A DNA stretch of 64,000 nt from DASUAS01 sp963841415 (GTDB lineage Bacteria > Actinomycetota > Acidimicrobiia > IMCC26256 > DASPTH01). The stretch spans positions 868,001 through 932,000 of the forward strand of contig CAWJCN010000003.1 of the NCBI GenBank assembly GCA_963841415.1, in the 5' to 3' direction. Position 1 is the first letter of the stretch. Each line of letters opens with the position of its first letter. The notes beneath the pieces were generated by a model. The model was not told the DNA's origin, made no database searches, and saw nothing but the letters and a program-made list of their open reading frames with translations. Shown piece by piece: positions 34,092 to 42,625 of the stretch. The position numbers and the translations under genes are program-made.

Positions 34092-34744
34092 GCGACCCTC
34101 TCGTCACCGAGTACGAGTGGCACGGTCCCAAGCGCGGTGCCGACCGCGCCGTCCTGCTCGCGCACGGCGCGGGGTCGAACCTGAACGGTGCGGCGCTGGT
34201 CGCGGTCTCCGATGCGCTGGCCGCGGCCAAGGTCCCGTCGCTGCGGTTCAACTACCCGTACCGCACCGCCGGCCGCAACGCCCCCGACCGACCCAAGGTG
34301 CTCGATGCCGCGACGAGGGAGGCGGCGGCCGAGTTGGCCCGGCGGGCCAAGCTCCCTCCCGAGCGCCTCGTGCTCGGCGGTCGATCGATGGGCGGGCGCT
34401 ACTGCTCCCTGGTCGTGGGAGCCGACGTCGATCCTGTTCCCGCGCGGGGCCTGCTGATGCTCTCGTATCCCTTGCACGCGGCGGGGAAGTCCGACCAGCC
34501 CCGCGCCGCCCATTTCCCCCGGCTCCGGGTGCCGGTCCTCTTCGTGAGCGGCACCCGCGACTCGATGGCGGGCCGGGAGGCGCTCACCCGTGCGGTCGAA
34601 GCCCTGCCGGGAAAGGTGGCGTTCCACTGGGTCGAGACCGCCGACCACGGCTACCGCCCTCTGAAGGCGAGCGGGCGCACGATCGACGATGTGATGGCCG
34701 AGGTCGCCGCGACCGCTGTTGCCTGGGTGGCCGACCTGGCCTGA
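34088..34744 (+). CDS. Alpha/beta-hydrolase of the TEX30/KANL3-like family
   Basis: 218 residues. LLAHGAGSNLNG near the N-terminus, nucleophile elbow LGGRSMGGRYCSLV, acid in FVSGTRDSMA and His in ETADHGYRPLK: the order of the KAT8-regulatory/TEX30 hydrolase-like family. Often annotated as dienelactone-hydrolase-like. The natural substrate is unknown. The ATGA overlap at 34088 couples it to the S9 peptidase. Confidence 0.8.
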   Translation: MSDPLVTEYEWHGPKRGADRAVLLAHGAGSNLNGAALVAVSDALAAAKVPSLRFNYPYRTAGRNAPDRPKVLDAATREAAAELARRAKLPPERLVLGGRSMGGRYCSLVVGADVDPVPARGLLMLSYPLHAAGKSDQPRAAHFPRLRVPVLFVSGTRDSMAGREALTRAVEALPGKVAFHWVETADHGYRPLKASGRTIDDVMAEVAATAVAWVADLA

Positions 34745-34802
34745 TGTGGCATGTGTGATCACCCAAAACGATGGGTTTGATCAGAAATTGAGATGGGAAC
34801 CC

Positions 34803-34832
34803 TTGAGTTGGCGATGCGACGCGCGCCACAAT
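34803..34832 (+). promoter_or_regulatory. Possible promoter of the hemerythrin-like/cyclase/murA group
   Basis: TTGAGT (34803-34808) and CACAAT (34827-34832), 18 bases apart, in a stretch richer in A and T than the rest. An imperfect inverted repeat (GATCACCCA / TGGGTTTGATC) lies just upstream and could be an operator. Confidence 0.35.
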
Positions 34833-34890
34833 GAGGAGTCGGCAACGGCGCCGGGTGTCCTCGTCCCTCTCGCTTCCCTGGAGGAGTCCC

Positions 34891-35352
34891 ATGCCCGGAA
34901 CCGAGCTCCGAGGTGACCCCGCCCGCACCCGGATCGGCCCCCAGCGTGGTCGTCTGCGCAACGCCGCGATCGTCTTCGAGCAGATCTCGAGCGACGTCGG
35001 GGCCAGGCCGGACAAGTGGCTCGTGGCGATCGGCGTCGCGCTCGACGGCCTCGCCGATGCGTGGCACGAGCATGTCGTCTTCACCGAAGGTCCCGACGGC
35101 CTCTTCGAAGAGCTCCTCGACGACTCGGTGGAGGTGGCGCCCGAGATCGACCGCCTGCGCCGCGACCACGAGATCCTCTCGACCCACGTCGCCCGGGTCC
35201 GCCAGCTCCTGGCCTCGCCCGGCGCCGGCCCCGACGACACTCGGATCCTTCTGGCGCTGACCGGCATCACCAAGCTGGTCGATCAGCATCGCCGCCGGGG
35301 TGCCGACCTCCTCTACCAGGTCTACAGCGTCGACGTCTCCGCCGGGGACTGA
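34891..35352 (+). CDS. Helical protein, possibly hemerythrin-like
   Basis: 153 residues. A helical bundle with His residues at WHEHVVF, RRDHEIL and DQHRRRGADLLYQVY, which resembles the HHE cation-binding (hemerythrin-like) pattern, but the usual HxxxE at the end is changed to HxxxxxD. It could bind a di-iron site, or could have lost it. ATG 34891 follows GAGGAG by 4 bases, a good ribosome site. A nucleotide cyclase gene follows at once; a sensor-effector link is possible, not shown. Confidence 0.5.
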   Translation: MPGTELRGDPARTRIGPQRGRLRNAAIVFEQISSDVGARPDKWLVAIGVALDGLADAWHEHVVFTEGPDGLFEELLDDSVEVAPEIDRLRRDHEILSTHVARVRQLLASPGAGPDDTRILLALTGITKLVDQHRRRGADLLYQVYSVDVSAGD

Positions 35353-35423
35353 TCCCGGGGGACGACACGGTCTCTCGCACGAACAACCCGGATCCTGACG
35401 GCACCATCGGCCAAACTGTCGAG

Positions 35424-35951
35424 GTGCGGGTCTTCCGGTGCTTCGCGTTCGTTGACATGTGCGGCTTCACGCGCATGAACGACACCCTCGGCGACGACGA
35501 GGCGCTCGCGGTGCTGGCCGAGTTCCGGGCGATCGTGCGGGGTCTCTCACCCGACCACGGCATCCGCGTCGGGAAGTGGTTGGGCGACGGCTGCATGTTC
35601 GTCGGCACCGAGGTGCGCCCGGTCGTCGAGACGGTGCTCGATCTCACCGAACGCATGGAGAACGCCAGCATCGTGCTGCCGCTGCGCATCGGCATCGCGG
35701 CCGGGCGGGTGATCGTCTTCGAGGGCGACGACTTCATCGGCATGTCGATCAACCTCGCGTCACGCCTCTGCGACGCCGCCGCACCCGGCGAGATCCTCGC
35801 CAACGACGAGGTCGTGCAGGCGCTGGGCGACGCGTTCCCCGTCATCTCGCTCGGTGAGCGGCAGATCCCGGGCATCGTCACGCCCATCCCGGTGTGGCGG
35901 GTGGCCGCGCCCGAGGTGGAGGACGAGCTACCACTGAGCTTCGCGGAGTGA
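35424..35951 (+). CDS. Class III adenylate/guanylate cyclase, stand-alone domain
   Basis: 175 residues: little more than one cyclase domain. First metal Asp in FAFVDMCGFTRMND, purine-binding Lys and second metal Asp in VGKWLGDGCMFVG, and the Asn...Arg of GMSINLASRLCDAA. All key residues are present, so it should be active as a dimer. GTG 35424 is the only ordinary start in frame; a CTG at 35349 overlaps the stop of the preceding gene (CTGA) in the manner of many genes here and would add 25 residues. murA follows after 7 bases. Confidence 0.8.
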   Translation: MRVFRCFAFVDMCGFTRMNDTLGDDEALAVLAEFRAIVRGLSPDHGIRVGKWLGDGCMFVGTEVRPVVETVLDLTERMENASIVLPLRIGIAAGRVIVFEGDDFIGMSINLASRLCDAAAPGEILANDEVVQALGDAFPVISLGERQIPGIVTPIPVWRVAAPEVEDELPLSFAE

Positions 35952-35958
35952 TCGGCCG

Positions 35959-37227
35959 GTGAGCGACTCGTTCGTCGTGCGCGCCAACGGTCTGCTGCGG
36001 GGCGTCGTCCGGGTGTCGGGCGCGACCAAGAACGCGGGCACGAAGCAGATGGCAGCCGCGTTGCTGGCGCCCGGCATCACCACGTTGCGCAACGTCGACC
36101 CCGTCGCCGACCTCGACGTCATGATCGACGTCTTGCGCGCCATCGGGGCCCACGTGGAGTGGGGCGGCGCGACCGAGCTGCGCATCGACGCGTCGGCGCC
36201 ACTGCACGCCGAGGCTCCCTACGAGCTCGTCACGCGGATGCGGGCGTCGGTCAACGTGTTGGGTCCGTTGCTGGCACGCTGCGGCGAAGCGCGGGTCGCG
36301 ATGCCGGGCGGCGACAACATCGGCAGCCGCAAGCTCGACATGCACTTCCGGGGCCTCGAGCAGATGGGTGTGGAGCTCGACGTCGTCCACGGGTTCATCG
36401 AAGCCCGCACCAACCGGCTCTCAGGTGCGCGCGTGATGCTCGAATTCCCGAGCGTCGGCGCCACCGAGAACCTGCTCACCGCCGCCGTGCTCGCAAAGGG
36501 CGAGACCGTCATCGAGAACGCGGCGCGCGAGCCCGAGATCACGGACCTCGCCGACATGCTCAACCGCATGGGGGCCGAGATCCACGGCGCGGGCACCTCG
36601 ACGCTCGTCGTCGACGGCGTCGAGTCCCTCCAGCCGGTCGAGAGCGACATCATGGCGGACCGCATCGAGACCGGCACGCTGCTCATGGCCGTCGCGGTCG
36701 CGGGGGGTGAGGCAACCCTGCTCGGTGCGCGCGTCGAACACGTCGAGACGGTCGTCATGAAGCTCGGCGAGATGGGTCTCCAGGTGACGCCCACACCCGA
36801 CGGTCTGTGGGCGCGCGCGGGCGAACGCATGCGCGCGGTCGACATCGCCACCCTCCCGTTCCCCGGGTTCGCCACCGACTTCATGCCGCTCGCGGTCGCG
36901 CTCCTCGCCACTGCCGACGGCACTGCCATCGTCACCGAGAACGTGTTCGACAACCGGCTCGGGTTCGTGGCCGAGCTCAACCGCATGGGCGCCGACATCC
37001 GTCACGAAGGTCGGCACGCGGTGATACGCGGTGTGCCGCACCTGTCGGCCGCGCCCGTACGCGCGCTCGACGTGCGCGCCGGCGCCGCGCTCGTGCTCGC
37101 GGGGCTCGCCGCCGACGGTGAGACCGTCGTGCTCGACCCGTTCCACGTCGACCGCGGCTATTCCGACCTGGCCGGGTCGCTGCGCGCGCTCGGTGCCGAC
37201 GTCGAGCGCGTCCGCGACTGGCGCTGA
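35959..37227 (+). CDS. murA: UDP-N-acetylglucosamine 1-carboxyvinyltransferase, Asp variant
   Basis: 422 residues, first committed step of peptidoglycan synthesis (enolpyruvyl transfer to UDP-GlcNAc). Two-lobed EPT fold, Lys24-Asn25 in SGATKNAGTKQ, NRMGAEIHGAG and FATDFMPLAVALL. The active-site loop reads MPGGDNIGSRKLDMH, so Asp119 replaces the Cys that fosfomycin alkylates; the same Asp in M. tuberculosis and Chlamydia gives natural fosfomycin resistance. GTG start, 7 bases after the cyclase gene. Confidence 0.96.
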   Translation: MSDSFVVRANGLLRGVVRVSGATKNAGTKQMAAALLAPGITTLRNVDPVADLDVMIDVLRAIGAHVEWGGATELRIDASAPLHAEAPYELVTRMRASVNVLGPLLARCGEARVAMPGGDNIGSRKLDMHFRGLEQMGVELDVVHGFIEARTNRLSGARVMLEFPSVGATENLLTAAVLAKGETVIENAAREPEITDLADMLNRMGAEIHGAGTSTLVVDGVESLQPVESDIMADRIETGTLLMAVAVAGGEATLLGARVEHVETVVMKLGEMGLQVTPTPDGLWARAGERMRAVDIATLPFPGFATDFMPLAVALLATADGTAIVTENVFDNRLGFVAELNRMGADIRHEGRHAVIRGVPHLSAAPVRALDVRAGAALVLAGLAADGETVVLDPFHVDRGYSDLAGSLRALGADVERVRDWR

Positions 37228-37231
37228 CGCC

Positions 37232-37459
37232 ATGCCGTGGGTCGTCGGCGCGCTCGGATCCCGCCCCGCCCGTTCGCGCGGCATCGGCCGGCCCAACGCC
37301 GGCGGTCGTGAGCCCAAGGGCAAGCGTCATGCCGTCGACACCGACAGCGGCATGGTCGCGTGTGGCACGCCGGAGTCGCTCCGGATCTTCGACGACTTGC
37401 CGTGGGCGCCCGAGGACGACTGGTGTCGCGCCTGCGAGGAGATCGTCCCCTTCACCTGA
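37232..37459 (+). CDS. Small protein with a His/Cys zinc-like motif
   Basis: 75 residues. Arg/Gly-rich start, then HAVDTDSGMVACG and DDWCRACEEIVPF. The H-x9-C ... CxxC set could hold zinc. It begins 4 bases after the murA stop. I do not recognise a function; similar short H/C/CxxC proteins occur in actinobacteria. ATG 37232 is the clear start. Confidence 0.6.
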   Translation: MPWVVGALGSRPARSRGIGRPNAGGREPKGKRHAVDTDSGMVACGTPESLRIFDDLPWAPEDDWCRACEEIVPFT

Positions 37460-37466
37460 GGGCCCG

Positions 37467-37472
37467 TAGCCT
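37467..37472 (+). promoter_or_regulatory. -10 box TAGCCT of the SRPBCC gene
   Basis: TAGCCT ends 6 bases before the ATG at 37479: leaderless spacing. Confidence 0.5.
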
Positions 37473-37478
37473 GACGCG

Positions 37479-37943
37479 ATGCCGACCGACTCCGTGACCG
37501 TCCACGTCGATGCACCTCCAGAGCGCGTCTGGCGCCTGGTGAGCAACGTCACGAACACCGGGCGCTTCAGCCCCGAGACGTTCGAGGCCGAGTGGATCGA
37601 CGGTTCGACCGGTCCCGAGGTGGGCGCCCGGTTCCGGGGTCACGTGAAGCGCAACGGACGGGGGCCCACGTACTGGACGAAGTGCACCGTGGTCGCGTGC
37701 GAGCCGAGCCGCGAGTTCACCTTCGTGGTGGGCACGCCCGAGAAGCACCCCATGACCTGGGGCTACCGGTTCGAGCCGATCGGCGACGGCACCGACGTCA
37801 CCGAGTTCTACGACCTCGCCGAGAACTGGCCGCTCAAGCTGTACTGGACCCTCTTCGGCACGGCTCGGGGCCGCACCAACGCCCGCAACATGCAGGCCAC
37901 CCTCGAGCGGGTGAAGGCCGTGGCCGAGGCACCCGAGGAGTAG
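37479..37943 (+). CDS. SRPBCC (polyketide-cyclase/START-like) family protein
   Basis: 154 residues. The N-terminal SVTVHVDAPPERVWRLVSNV and the central GARFRGHVKRNG and TEFYDLAENW fit the SRPBCC fold, a cavity for small hydrophobic ligands. Ligand and role are unknown. A single gene, with its own promoter. A second SRPBCC gene is at 42626; they are not close copies. Confidence 0.8.
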   Translation: MPTDSVTVHVDAPPERVWRLVSNVTNTGRFSPETFEAEWIDGSTGPEVGARFRGHVKRNGRGPTYWTKCTVVACEPSREFTFVVGTPEKHPMTWGYRFEPIGDGTDVTEFYDLAENWPLKLYWTLFGTARGRTNARNMQATLERVKAVAEAPEE

Positions 37944-38033
37944 CACGGCCGGGAAGGCCTGCGATACTGGAGGTGTTGCACGGGGAGCGGTACGCCGCCC
38001 GAGAGAGACCTCAACCCACAGAAGGACGCTGCG

Positions 38034-38315
38034 ATGCCGATCGACACCGAGCTGGAGCCCGCCGAGCTGGAAGGCCGCGTGCTCGAAGCGATCGAGCTCA
38101 TCCGTCCCGCGCTCCAGAGCGACGGCGGCGACATCGTGTTCGACCACCTCGACGGCGACGGCGTCGTGCACGTCAACCTCGTCGGCGCGTGCGGCACCTG
38201 TCCCATCTCGATGCAGACCCTCAAGGCCGGAGTGGAGCGGATCATCATGGACCGCGCCCCGGGCGTCACCGCCGTCGTCGACGACTCCCTCGCCGACGAA
38301 GAGCCCTTCGCCTGA
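38034..38315 (+). CDS. NifU C-terminal domain (Nfu-type) Fe-S scaffold
   Basis: 93 residues. LEGRVLEAIELIRPALQSDG then the Fe-S cluster motif GACGTCPISMQTLKAGVE identify the Nfu domain alone. It carries a 4Fe-4S cluster between two subunits and passes it to target enzymes. ATG 38034 after AGAAGGA. Repeat A3 starts two bases after its stop and separates it from meaB. Confidence 0.93.
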   Translation: MPIDTELEPAELEGRVLEAIELIRPALQSDGGDIVFDHLDGDGVVHVNLVGACGTCPISMQTLKAGVERIIMDRAPGVTAVVDDSLADEEPFA

Positions 38316-38317
38316 CA

Positions 38318-38392
38318 TGTCCCCGTCCCTCGCCTCCGCCCGCTCCGTCCCAGCGAGCGAGCCCGGGCAGAGCCCGCACTCGCCGGGGCGTG
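38318..38392 (+). repeat. GAGCGAG-type hairpin repeat, copy A3
   Basis: Begins TGTCCCCGTCCCTCGCCTCC two bases after a stop codon, as copy A1 does. Hairpin outer arms GCGAG and CTCGC, inner CGGGC-AGA-GCCCG. Confidence 0.75.
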
Positions 38393-38431
38393 CCGACCTG
38401 GTCGACCAGACGCGCGTCTGAAGCCAGTCGT

Positions 38432-39391
38432 GTGAACGATCCAGCGGCGCTGGTCGAGGCCGCGCGTCGCGGCGATCGGGCCGCCCTGGCCCGACTGCTG
38501 TCGGTCGTCGAAGCCGGAGGTGACGACGCGCGCGCGGCGATGGCCGCGCTGCCGACGGCGGCGGGTGACGCAACCTGGACGGTCGGGGTCACGGGCGCCC
38601 CGGGCGCCGGGAAGTCGACCCTCACCGCCCGCCTGATCCATCACCTGCGCGCGACCGGCGCCCGGGTCGCCGTGCTCGCGATCGACCCGACCAGCCCGTT
38701 CACGGGTGGTGCCATCCTCGGCGATCGCGTGCGCATGCAGGACCACACGACCGATCCCGACGTGTTCATCCGTTCGATGGCCACCCGCGGCCACCTCGGC
38801 GGCCTCACGCGCGCCGCCCCGCAGGCCATCCGGGTCCTGGCCGCGGCCAGGTACGAGTGGGTGCTGGTGGAGACGGTCGGGGTGGGTCAGGTGGAGGTCG
38901 AGGTGGCGGGAGCCGCCGACACCACCGTCGTCGTCGTGAACCCGGGCTGGGGTGACGGCGTGCAGGCGGCCAAGGCCGGCCTCCTCGAGATCGGCGACGT
39001 CTTCGTCGTCAACAAGGCCGATCGTGACGGCGTGGTGGCCACGGTGCGCGATCTCGAGGGGATGCTCGAGCTCGCGGGGGAGCGGCTCTGGCGGCCGCCG
39101 GTGCTCGAAACGGTCGCCACCGACGATCGGGGGGTCGGGGAGCTCCTCGACGCGATCGAGCGTCATCGGGCGGCGCGGGAGGCCGCCGGAGGGCTCGCCG
39201 AGCGCCGCGAACGCCGCATAGCGGACGAAATTCATGGACTCCTGCTTGATAGGTTGATCAAGCAGGCAGATGATTTCTGTAGCGGAACGCGCTTCGCTAC
39301 GGTGGTTCGCCGAGTAGCCGACGGAGAGTGCGATCCTTACACTGCGGCGACCCTCCTCACCGAGGGCGCCGACGGAGGCGGAGACACATGA
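38432..39391 (+). CDS. meaB: MeaB/ArgK-type GTPase (methylmalonyl-CoA mutase chaperone)
   Basis: 319 residues of the SIMIBI GTPase class. P-loop VTGAPGAGKSTL (53-64), VAVLAIDPTSPFTGGAILGD, ETVGVGQVEVEV and VNKADRDG for base binding. MeaB protects and reloads B12-dependent acyl-CoA mutases. No mutase gene is in the window, but a hydroxyacyl-CoA dehydrogenase and an enoyl-CoA hydratase follow directly, fitting acyl-CoA metabolism. GTG at 38432; the frame upstream is shadow. ATGA overlap with the next gene. Confidence 0.92.
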   Translation: MNDPAALVEAARRGDRAALARLLSVVEAGGDDARAAMAALPTAAGDATWTVGVTGAPGAGKSTLTARLIHHLRATGARVAVLAIDPTSPFTGGAILGDRVRMQDHTTDPDVFIRSMATRGHLGGLTRAAPQAIRVLAAARYEWVLVETVGVGQVEVEVAGAADTTVVVVNPGWGDGVQAAKAGLLEIGDVFVVNKADRDGVVATVRDLEGMLELAGERLWRPPVLETVATDDRGVGELLDAIERHRAAREAAGGLAERRERRIADEIHGLLLDRLIKQADDFCSGTRFATVVRRVADGECDPYTAATLLTEGADGGGDT

Positions 39392-40254
39392 GCGAGTCCA
39401 TCGAACGGGTCGGTGTGGTGGGCGCCGGGCTCATGGGGGCGGGCATCGCCGAGGTCGCGGCCAAGGCCGGCACCGACGTCACCGTCTGCGACATCAACGA
39501 GGCCGCCGTCGCCGCCGGGCGGTCCCGCATCGAGTCGTCGCTGCAACGGGCGGTCAACGCCGGGAAGCTCGAGGACGACGCGGCGATGGCCGCGCTGGCG
39601 CGGGTCAGCTTCGTCACCGACATCGGCGAGCTCGCCGACCGTCAACTCGTCGTGGAGGCGGTGCGGGAATTCGAGGACGAGAAACTCGAGGTGTTCCACA
39701 GCCTGGGCAAGTCCCTCCTCGACGACAACGCCATCATGGCGTCGAACACGTCGTCGATCCCGATCATGAAGCTCGCCATGGCCACCGAACGGCCCGAGCA
39801 CGTCCTGGGGCTCCACTTCTTCAACCCGGTGCCAGTGATGCGACTCGTCGAGCTCATCCCGTCGATCGTCACCAGCAGCGACGTCGCCGACCGAGCCGAG
39901 GACTTCGTCGCCGGCACGCTCGGCAAGCGCGTCATCCGCTCGCAGGACCGTGCCGGTTTCATCGTCAACGCGCTGTTCGTGCCGTACGTGCTCGCCGCCA
40001 TCCGCATGCTCGAATCGGGCTTCGCGTCGGCCGACGACATCGACGCCGGCATGGTCGAGGGCTGCTCGCACCCGATGGGTCCGCTGGCCTTGGCCGACAT
40101 GATCGGCCTCGACACCATCGAGGCGGTCGCCGACTCGATGTACGCCGAGTTCAAGGAGCCCCTCTACGCGCCGCCCCCGCTGCTCTCGCGCATGGTCGAG
40201 GCCGGGTTGCTGGGCCGCAAGTGCGGCCGTGGCTTCTTCAACTACACCCAGTAA
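39388..40254 (+). CDS. 3-hydroxybutyryl-CoA dehydrogenase
   Basis: 288 residues. NAD-binding GVVGAGLMGAGIAEVAAKAG, the catalytic His in GLHFFNPVPVMRLVE, SQDRAGFIVNALFVPY and HPMGPLALADMIGLD. It oxidises L-3-hydroxyacyl-CoA, probably short-chain, or runs in reverse. Start in an ATGA overlap with meaB; the enoyl-CoA hydratase follows after 14 bases, so the three form an operon. Confidence 0.93.
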   Translation: MSESIERVGVVGAGLMGAGIAEVAAKAGTDVTVCDINEAAVAAGRSRIESSLQRAVNAGKLEDDAAMAALARVSFVTDIGELADRQLVVEAVREFEDEKLEVFHSLGKSLLDDNAIMASNTSSIPIMKLAMATERPEHVLGLHFFNPVPVMRLVELIPSIVTSSDVADRAEDFVAGTLGKRVIRSQDRAGFIVNALFVPYVLAAIRMLESGFASADDIDAGMVEGCSHPMGPLALADMIGLDTIEAVADSMYAEFKEPLYAPPPLLSRMVEAGLLGRKCGRGFFNYTQ

Positions 40255-40268
40255 CCGGGAGAGTTCGC

Positions 40269-41051
40269 ATGTCCGACCCGCTGGTGCTCGTCGAGTCGCG
40301 CTCCGACGGCGTGAAGCTGTTGCGGCTCAACCGGCCTCCGCTCAACCCGTTGTCGACCGCGTTGCTGGGTGAGCTCGAGCACATCGCCACCGGGCTCGCG
40401 TCCGACCCGTCGGTGAAGGCGGTGGTCGTCACCGGGAACGAGAGGGCCTTCGCCGCGGGCGCCGACGTGTCCGAGTTCACCTCCTTGCCCAACGCGGCCG
40501 CCACCGTGAGCGCCGGCTTCCGAGCCGGATTCGACGCGCTGACTGCCATCCCGCGCCCGGTGATCGCGGCGGTGAACGGCTTCGCGCTCGGTGGCGGGCT
40601 CGAGCTCGCGCTGGCCTGCGACCTGCGGGTGGCCGCCGACTCCGCCCGCCTCGGCCTCCCCGAGATCCAGCTCGGCATCTTCCCGGGTGGGGGAGGTACC
40701 CAGCGGGCGGCGCGCCTCATCGGTCCGGCGAAGACCAAGGAGCTGATCTGGAGCGGGCGTCACGTGCGCGCCGACGAGGCGCTGGCCGTCGGGCTCGTCG
40801 ACCGCGTCGTCCCCGCGGCCGAGGTGGTGGACACCGCGCTCGAGTGGGCGACGTCGTTCGCGTCGGGCGCGGTCGTCGCCATGGGCATCGCCAAGCGCGT
40901 GGTCGACGGTGGTCTCGACGGCTCGCTCGACGCCGGTCTCGACCTCGAAGCCGGCGGCTTCGCCGAGGTGTTCGACACCGACGACGCCCGTGTCGGCATC
41001 CGCAGCTTCCTCGACGACGGCCCCGGCAAAGCGACCTTCTCCGGCTCCTAG
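40269..41051 (+). CDS. Enoyl-CoA hydratase/isomerase
   Basis: 260 residues of the crotonase family. FAAGADVSEF and AVNGFALGGGLELALACDLR form the oxyanion holes, then LPEIQLGIFPGGGGTQRAAR with both catalytic-type positions (Glu in LPEIQ) present. It hydrates 2-enoyl-CoA and, with the dehydrogenase before it, makes a beta-oxidation or butyrate-type pair. ATG 40269 after GGGAGA. A short hairpin follows the stop. Confidence 0.92.
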   Translation: MSDPLVLVESRSDGVKLLRLNRPPLNPLSTALLGELEHIATGLASDPSVKAVVVTGNERAFAAGADVSEFTSLPNAAATVSAGFRAGFDALTAIPRPVIAAVNGFALGGGLELALACDLRVAADSARLGLPEIQLGIFPGGGGTQRAARLIGPAKTKELIWSGRHVRADEALAVGLVDRVVPAAEVVDTALEWATSFASGAVVAMGIAKRVVDGGLDGSLDAGLDLEAGGFAEVFDTDDARVGIRSFLDDGPGKATFSGS

Positions 41052-41056
41052 CGCGA

Positions 41057-41071
41057 GGCAGCGTCGCTGCC
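41057..41071 (+). terminator. Short hairpin between converging genes
   Basis: GGCAG-CGTCG-CTGCC six bases after the hydratase stop; a second small inverted repeat (ACGTGT / ACACGT) follows. No T run. Confidence 0.4.
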
Positions 41072-41107
41072 ACGTGTCACACACGTAGATGCGATGCACC
41101 CTGGGGG

Positions 41108-42598
41108 TCAGGAGCCGCCGACGGTCGAGTGCGCGGCGGCGGCCTTGATGCCCTTGGCGTCGGCCGCGACCAGGAAGCCCGCCTTCACCGCCTTGTCGGT
41201 CGCCGCGTTCCAGTCCTTGACGAACGCCGCGTGCGACGGGTACTTCGACGCCAGGGCGGCGGCGTCGAAGGGCTTCGTCGTCCCGAAGATCCCGCAGAAG
41301 CTGGTGCCCGTCTGCCCGAGACCCGAAAGCGTCGCGACGGGTGCGTCGACCTGGGGCGTGCGGATACCGCCCTTGACGTTGCCGTCCGCGTCCAAGGCGA
41401 ACGGTGCCGCGTCGTCGCCCGTGGTCTGGATGCGGGGAGCCTTCGGGGGCGGCGTGCCGTCAACGACCCAGGAGTTGAGCGCGTCGATCGACGCCCGCAG
41501 CACGTACGTCATGGGTCCGGTGTTGAACGGCGTGTCGCACTTGATGATGTCGTTGTAGATCCCGCTCGGCGGGTCGAGCATCGTCTGGAACAGCTGGGCG
41601 TCGCTCGCCGGCTCCCCGCGGTCCGACCCGCCGACCACGAGCGTGTAGCTGTCGGCGTGCGCGGTGCCGGCGACCTCCCAGTTCCGGAACCGCTTGGTGT
41701 CGGGCTGTCGCGCGGGGAGATAGCCGAGCGCGATGAGGTCGGTCTCGGTGGTGAACGTCATCACCGGCACGGTGAGGTCGGTCCGGATGAGGGTGGGCGA
41801 AGGTGCTTTCAGCTCGGGTTCGGGAGCCTGCGAGAGCGCGGCGCCGTCGTCGCCGCGGCTGTACACGAGGTAGCCGTCGTACACGCCCGTGCTGAGCGGT
41901 TCGATCGCGTCGATGTAGGTGGTCATCCGGAACGCCGACTGTGACTCGCCGGCCGCGATCACGTGCTTCGGCTTCAGCCCGCCGAGCAGCTCCTTGGCGT
42001 CGCTGCGGACGGCTTCTCCGGCCTGGCGGTACATGTCGTACGAGTAGGAGTCGCCCGGGTGGACCAGGGCGCCGTAGCGCTCGGGGTCGGCGTGCTTCAG
42101 ATCGAGGTTGGGCACGACCGCCCGGACGCCGCCCTCCACGCCGACCTGTTGAGTGGTGACGCCGACCCACGCGTACCCCTCACGGATGAGCTCGTCGTGC
42201 GCGGCGAGCCAGATCGGCGCGGTGTCGAGACCAGCGCTCACGTTGTTCCACTCGACGATGACCGTGCCGTTGAAGTCCTTCGCGTCGACCGGGCGGTAGA
42301 CGAGGAGTCGGGTCGTGAACGGTGCGGTCGACGCGGGCGTGACCTTCCACTTGCCGTCGCTCGCGAGCGGCGTGGCGCTCGTGTACGCGCTGGCGGTGCC
42401 ACCGAAGAGGTACTCGGACTGCTCGTAGCCCACGGTCGCGAGGTCGAACGACGTCCCCGCGATGAACGGCGTGCCCTTACCGCCGGTCGCAGGAGCGAGC
42501 GTGCTGCTCGTGGTCTCAGCGCCGCCCGCGCCGACGCTCGCCGCTCCGAGCACCACCGCCAACGCCATGACGGCGACGATCAGCCGACGCTGCAACAC
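41108..42598 (-). CDS. Secreted alpha/beta-hydrolase-domain protein
   Basis: 496 residues with a signal peptide (RLIVAVMALAVVLGAASVGA). The middle has the pattern of large secreted hydrolases: VIVEWNNVSAGLDTAP, DELIREGYAWVGVTTQQVGV, then the elbow HVIAAGESQSAFRMTTYI. A late VAGTAHADSY supplies a likely catalytic His. It resembles the alpha/beta-hydrolase family PF20091; the substrate is unknown. Start at GTG 42598 (GTG-TTG-CAG). A single gene, converging with the hydratase. Confidence 0.75.
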   Translation of the reverse strand: MLQRRLIVAVMALAVVLGAASVGAGGAETTSSTLAPATGGKGTPFIAGTSFDLATVGYEQSEYLFGGTASAYTSATPLASDGKWKVTPASTAPFTTRLLVYRPVDAKDFNGTVIVEWNNVSAGLDTAPIWLAAHDELIREGYAWVGVTTQQVGVEGGVRAVVPNLDLKHADPERYGALVHPGDSYSYDMYRQAGEAVRSDAKELLGGLKPKHVIAAGESQSAFRMTTYIDAIEPLSTGVYDGYLVYSRGDDGAALSQAPEPELKAPSPTLIRTDLTVPVMTFTTETDLIALGYLPARQPDTKRFRNWEVAGTAHADSYTLVVGGSDRGEPASDAQLFQTMLDPPSGIYNDIIKCDTPFNTGPMTYVLRASIDALNSWVVDGTPPPKAPRIQTTGDDAAPFALDADGNVKGGIRTPQVDAPVATLSGLGQTGTSFCGIFGTTKPFDAAALASKYPSHAAFVKDWNAATDKAVKAGFLVAADAKGIKAAAAHSTVGGS

Positions 42599-42625
42599 GG
42601 ACCCCCCGATCCCCGAACGACGGCG

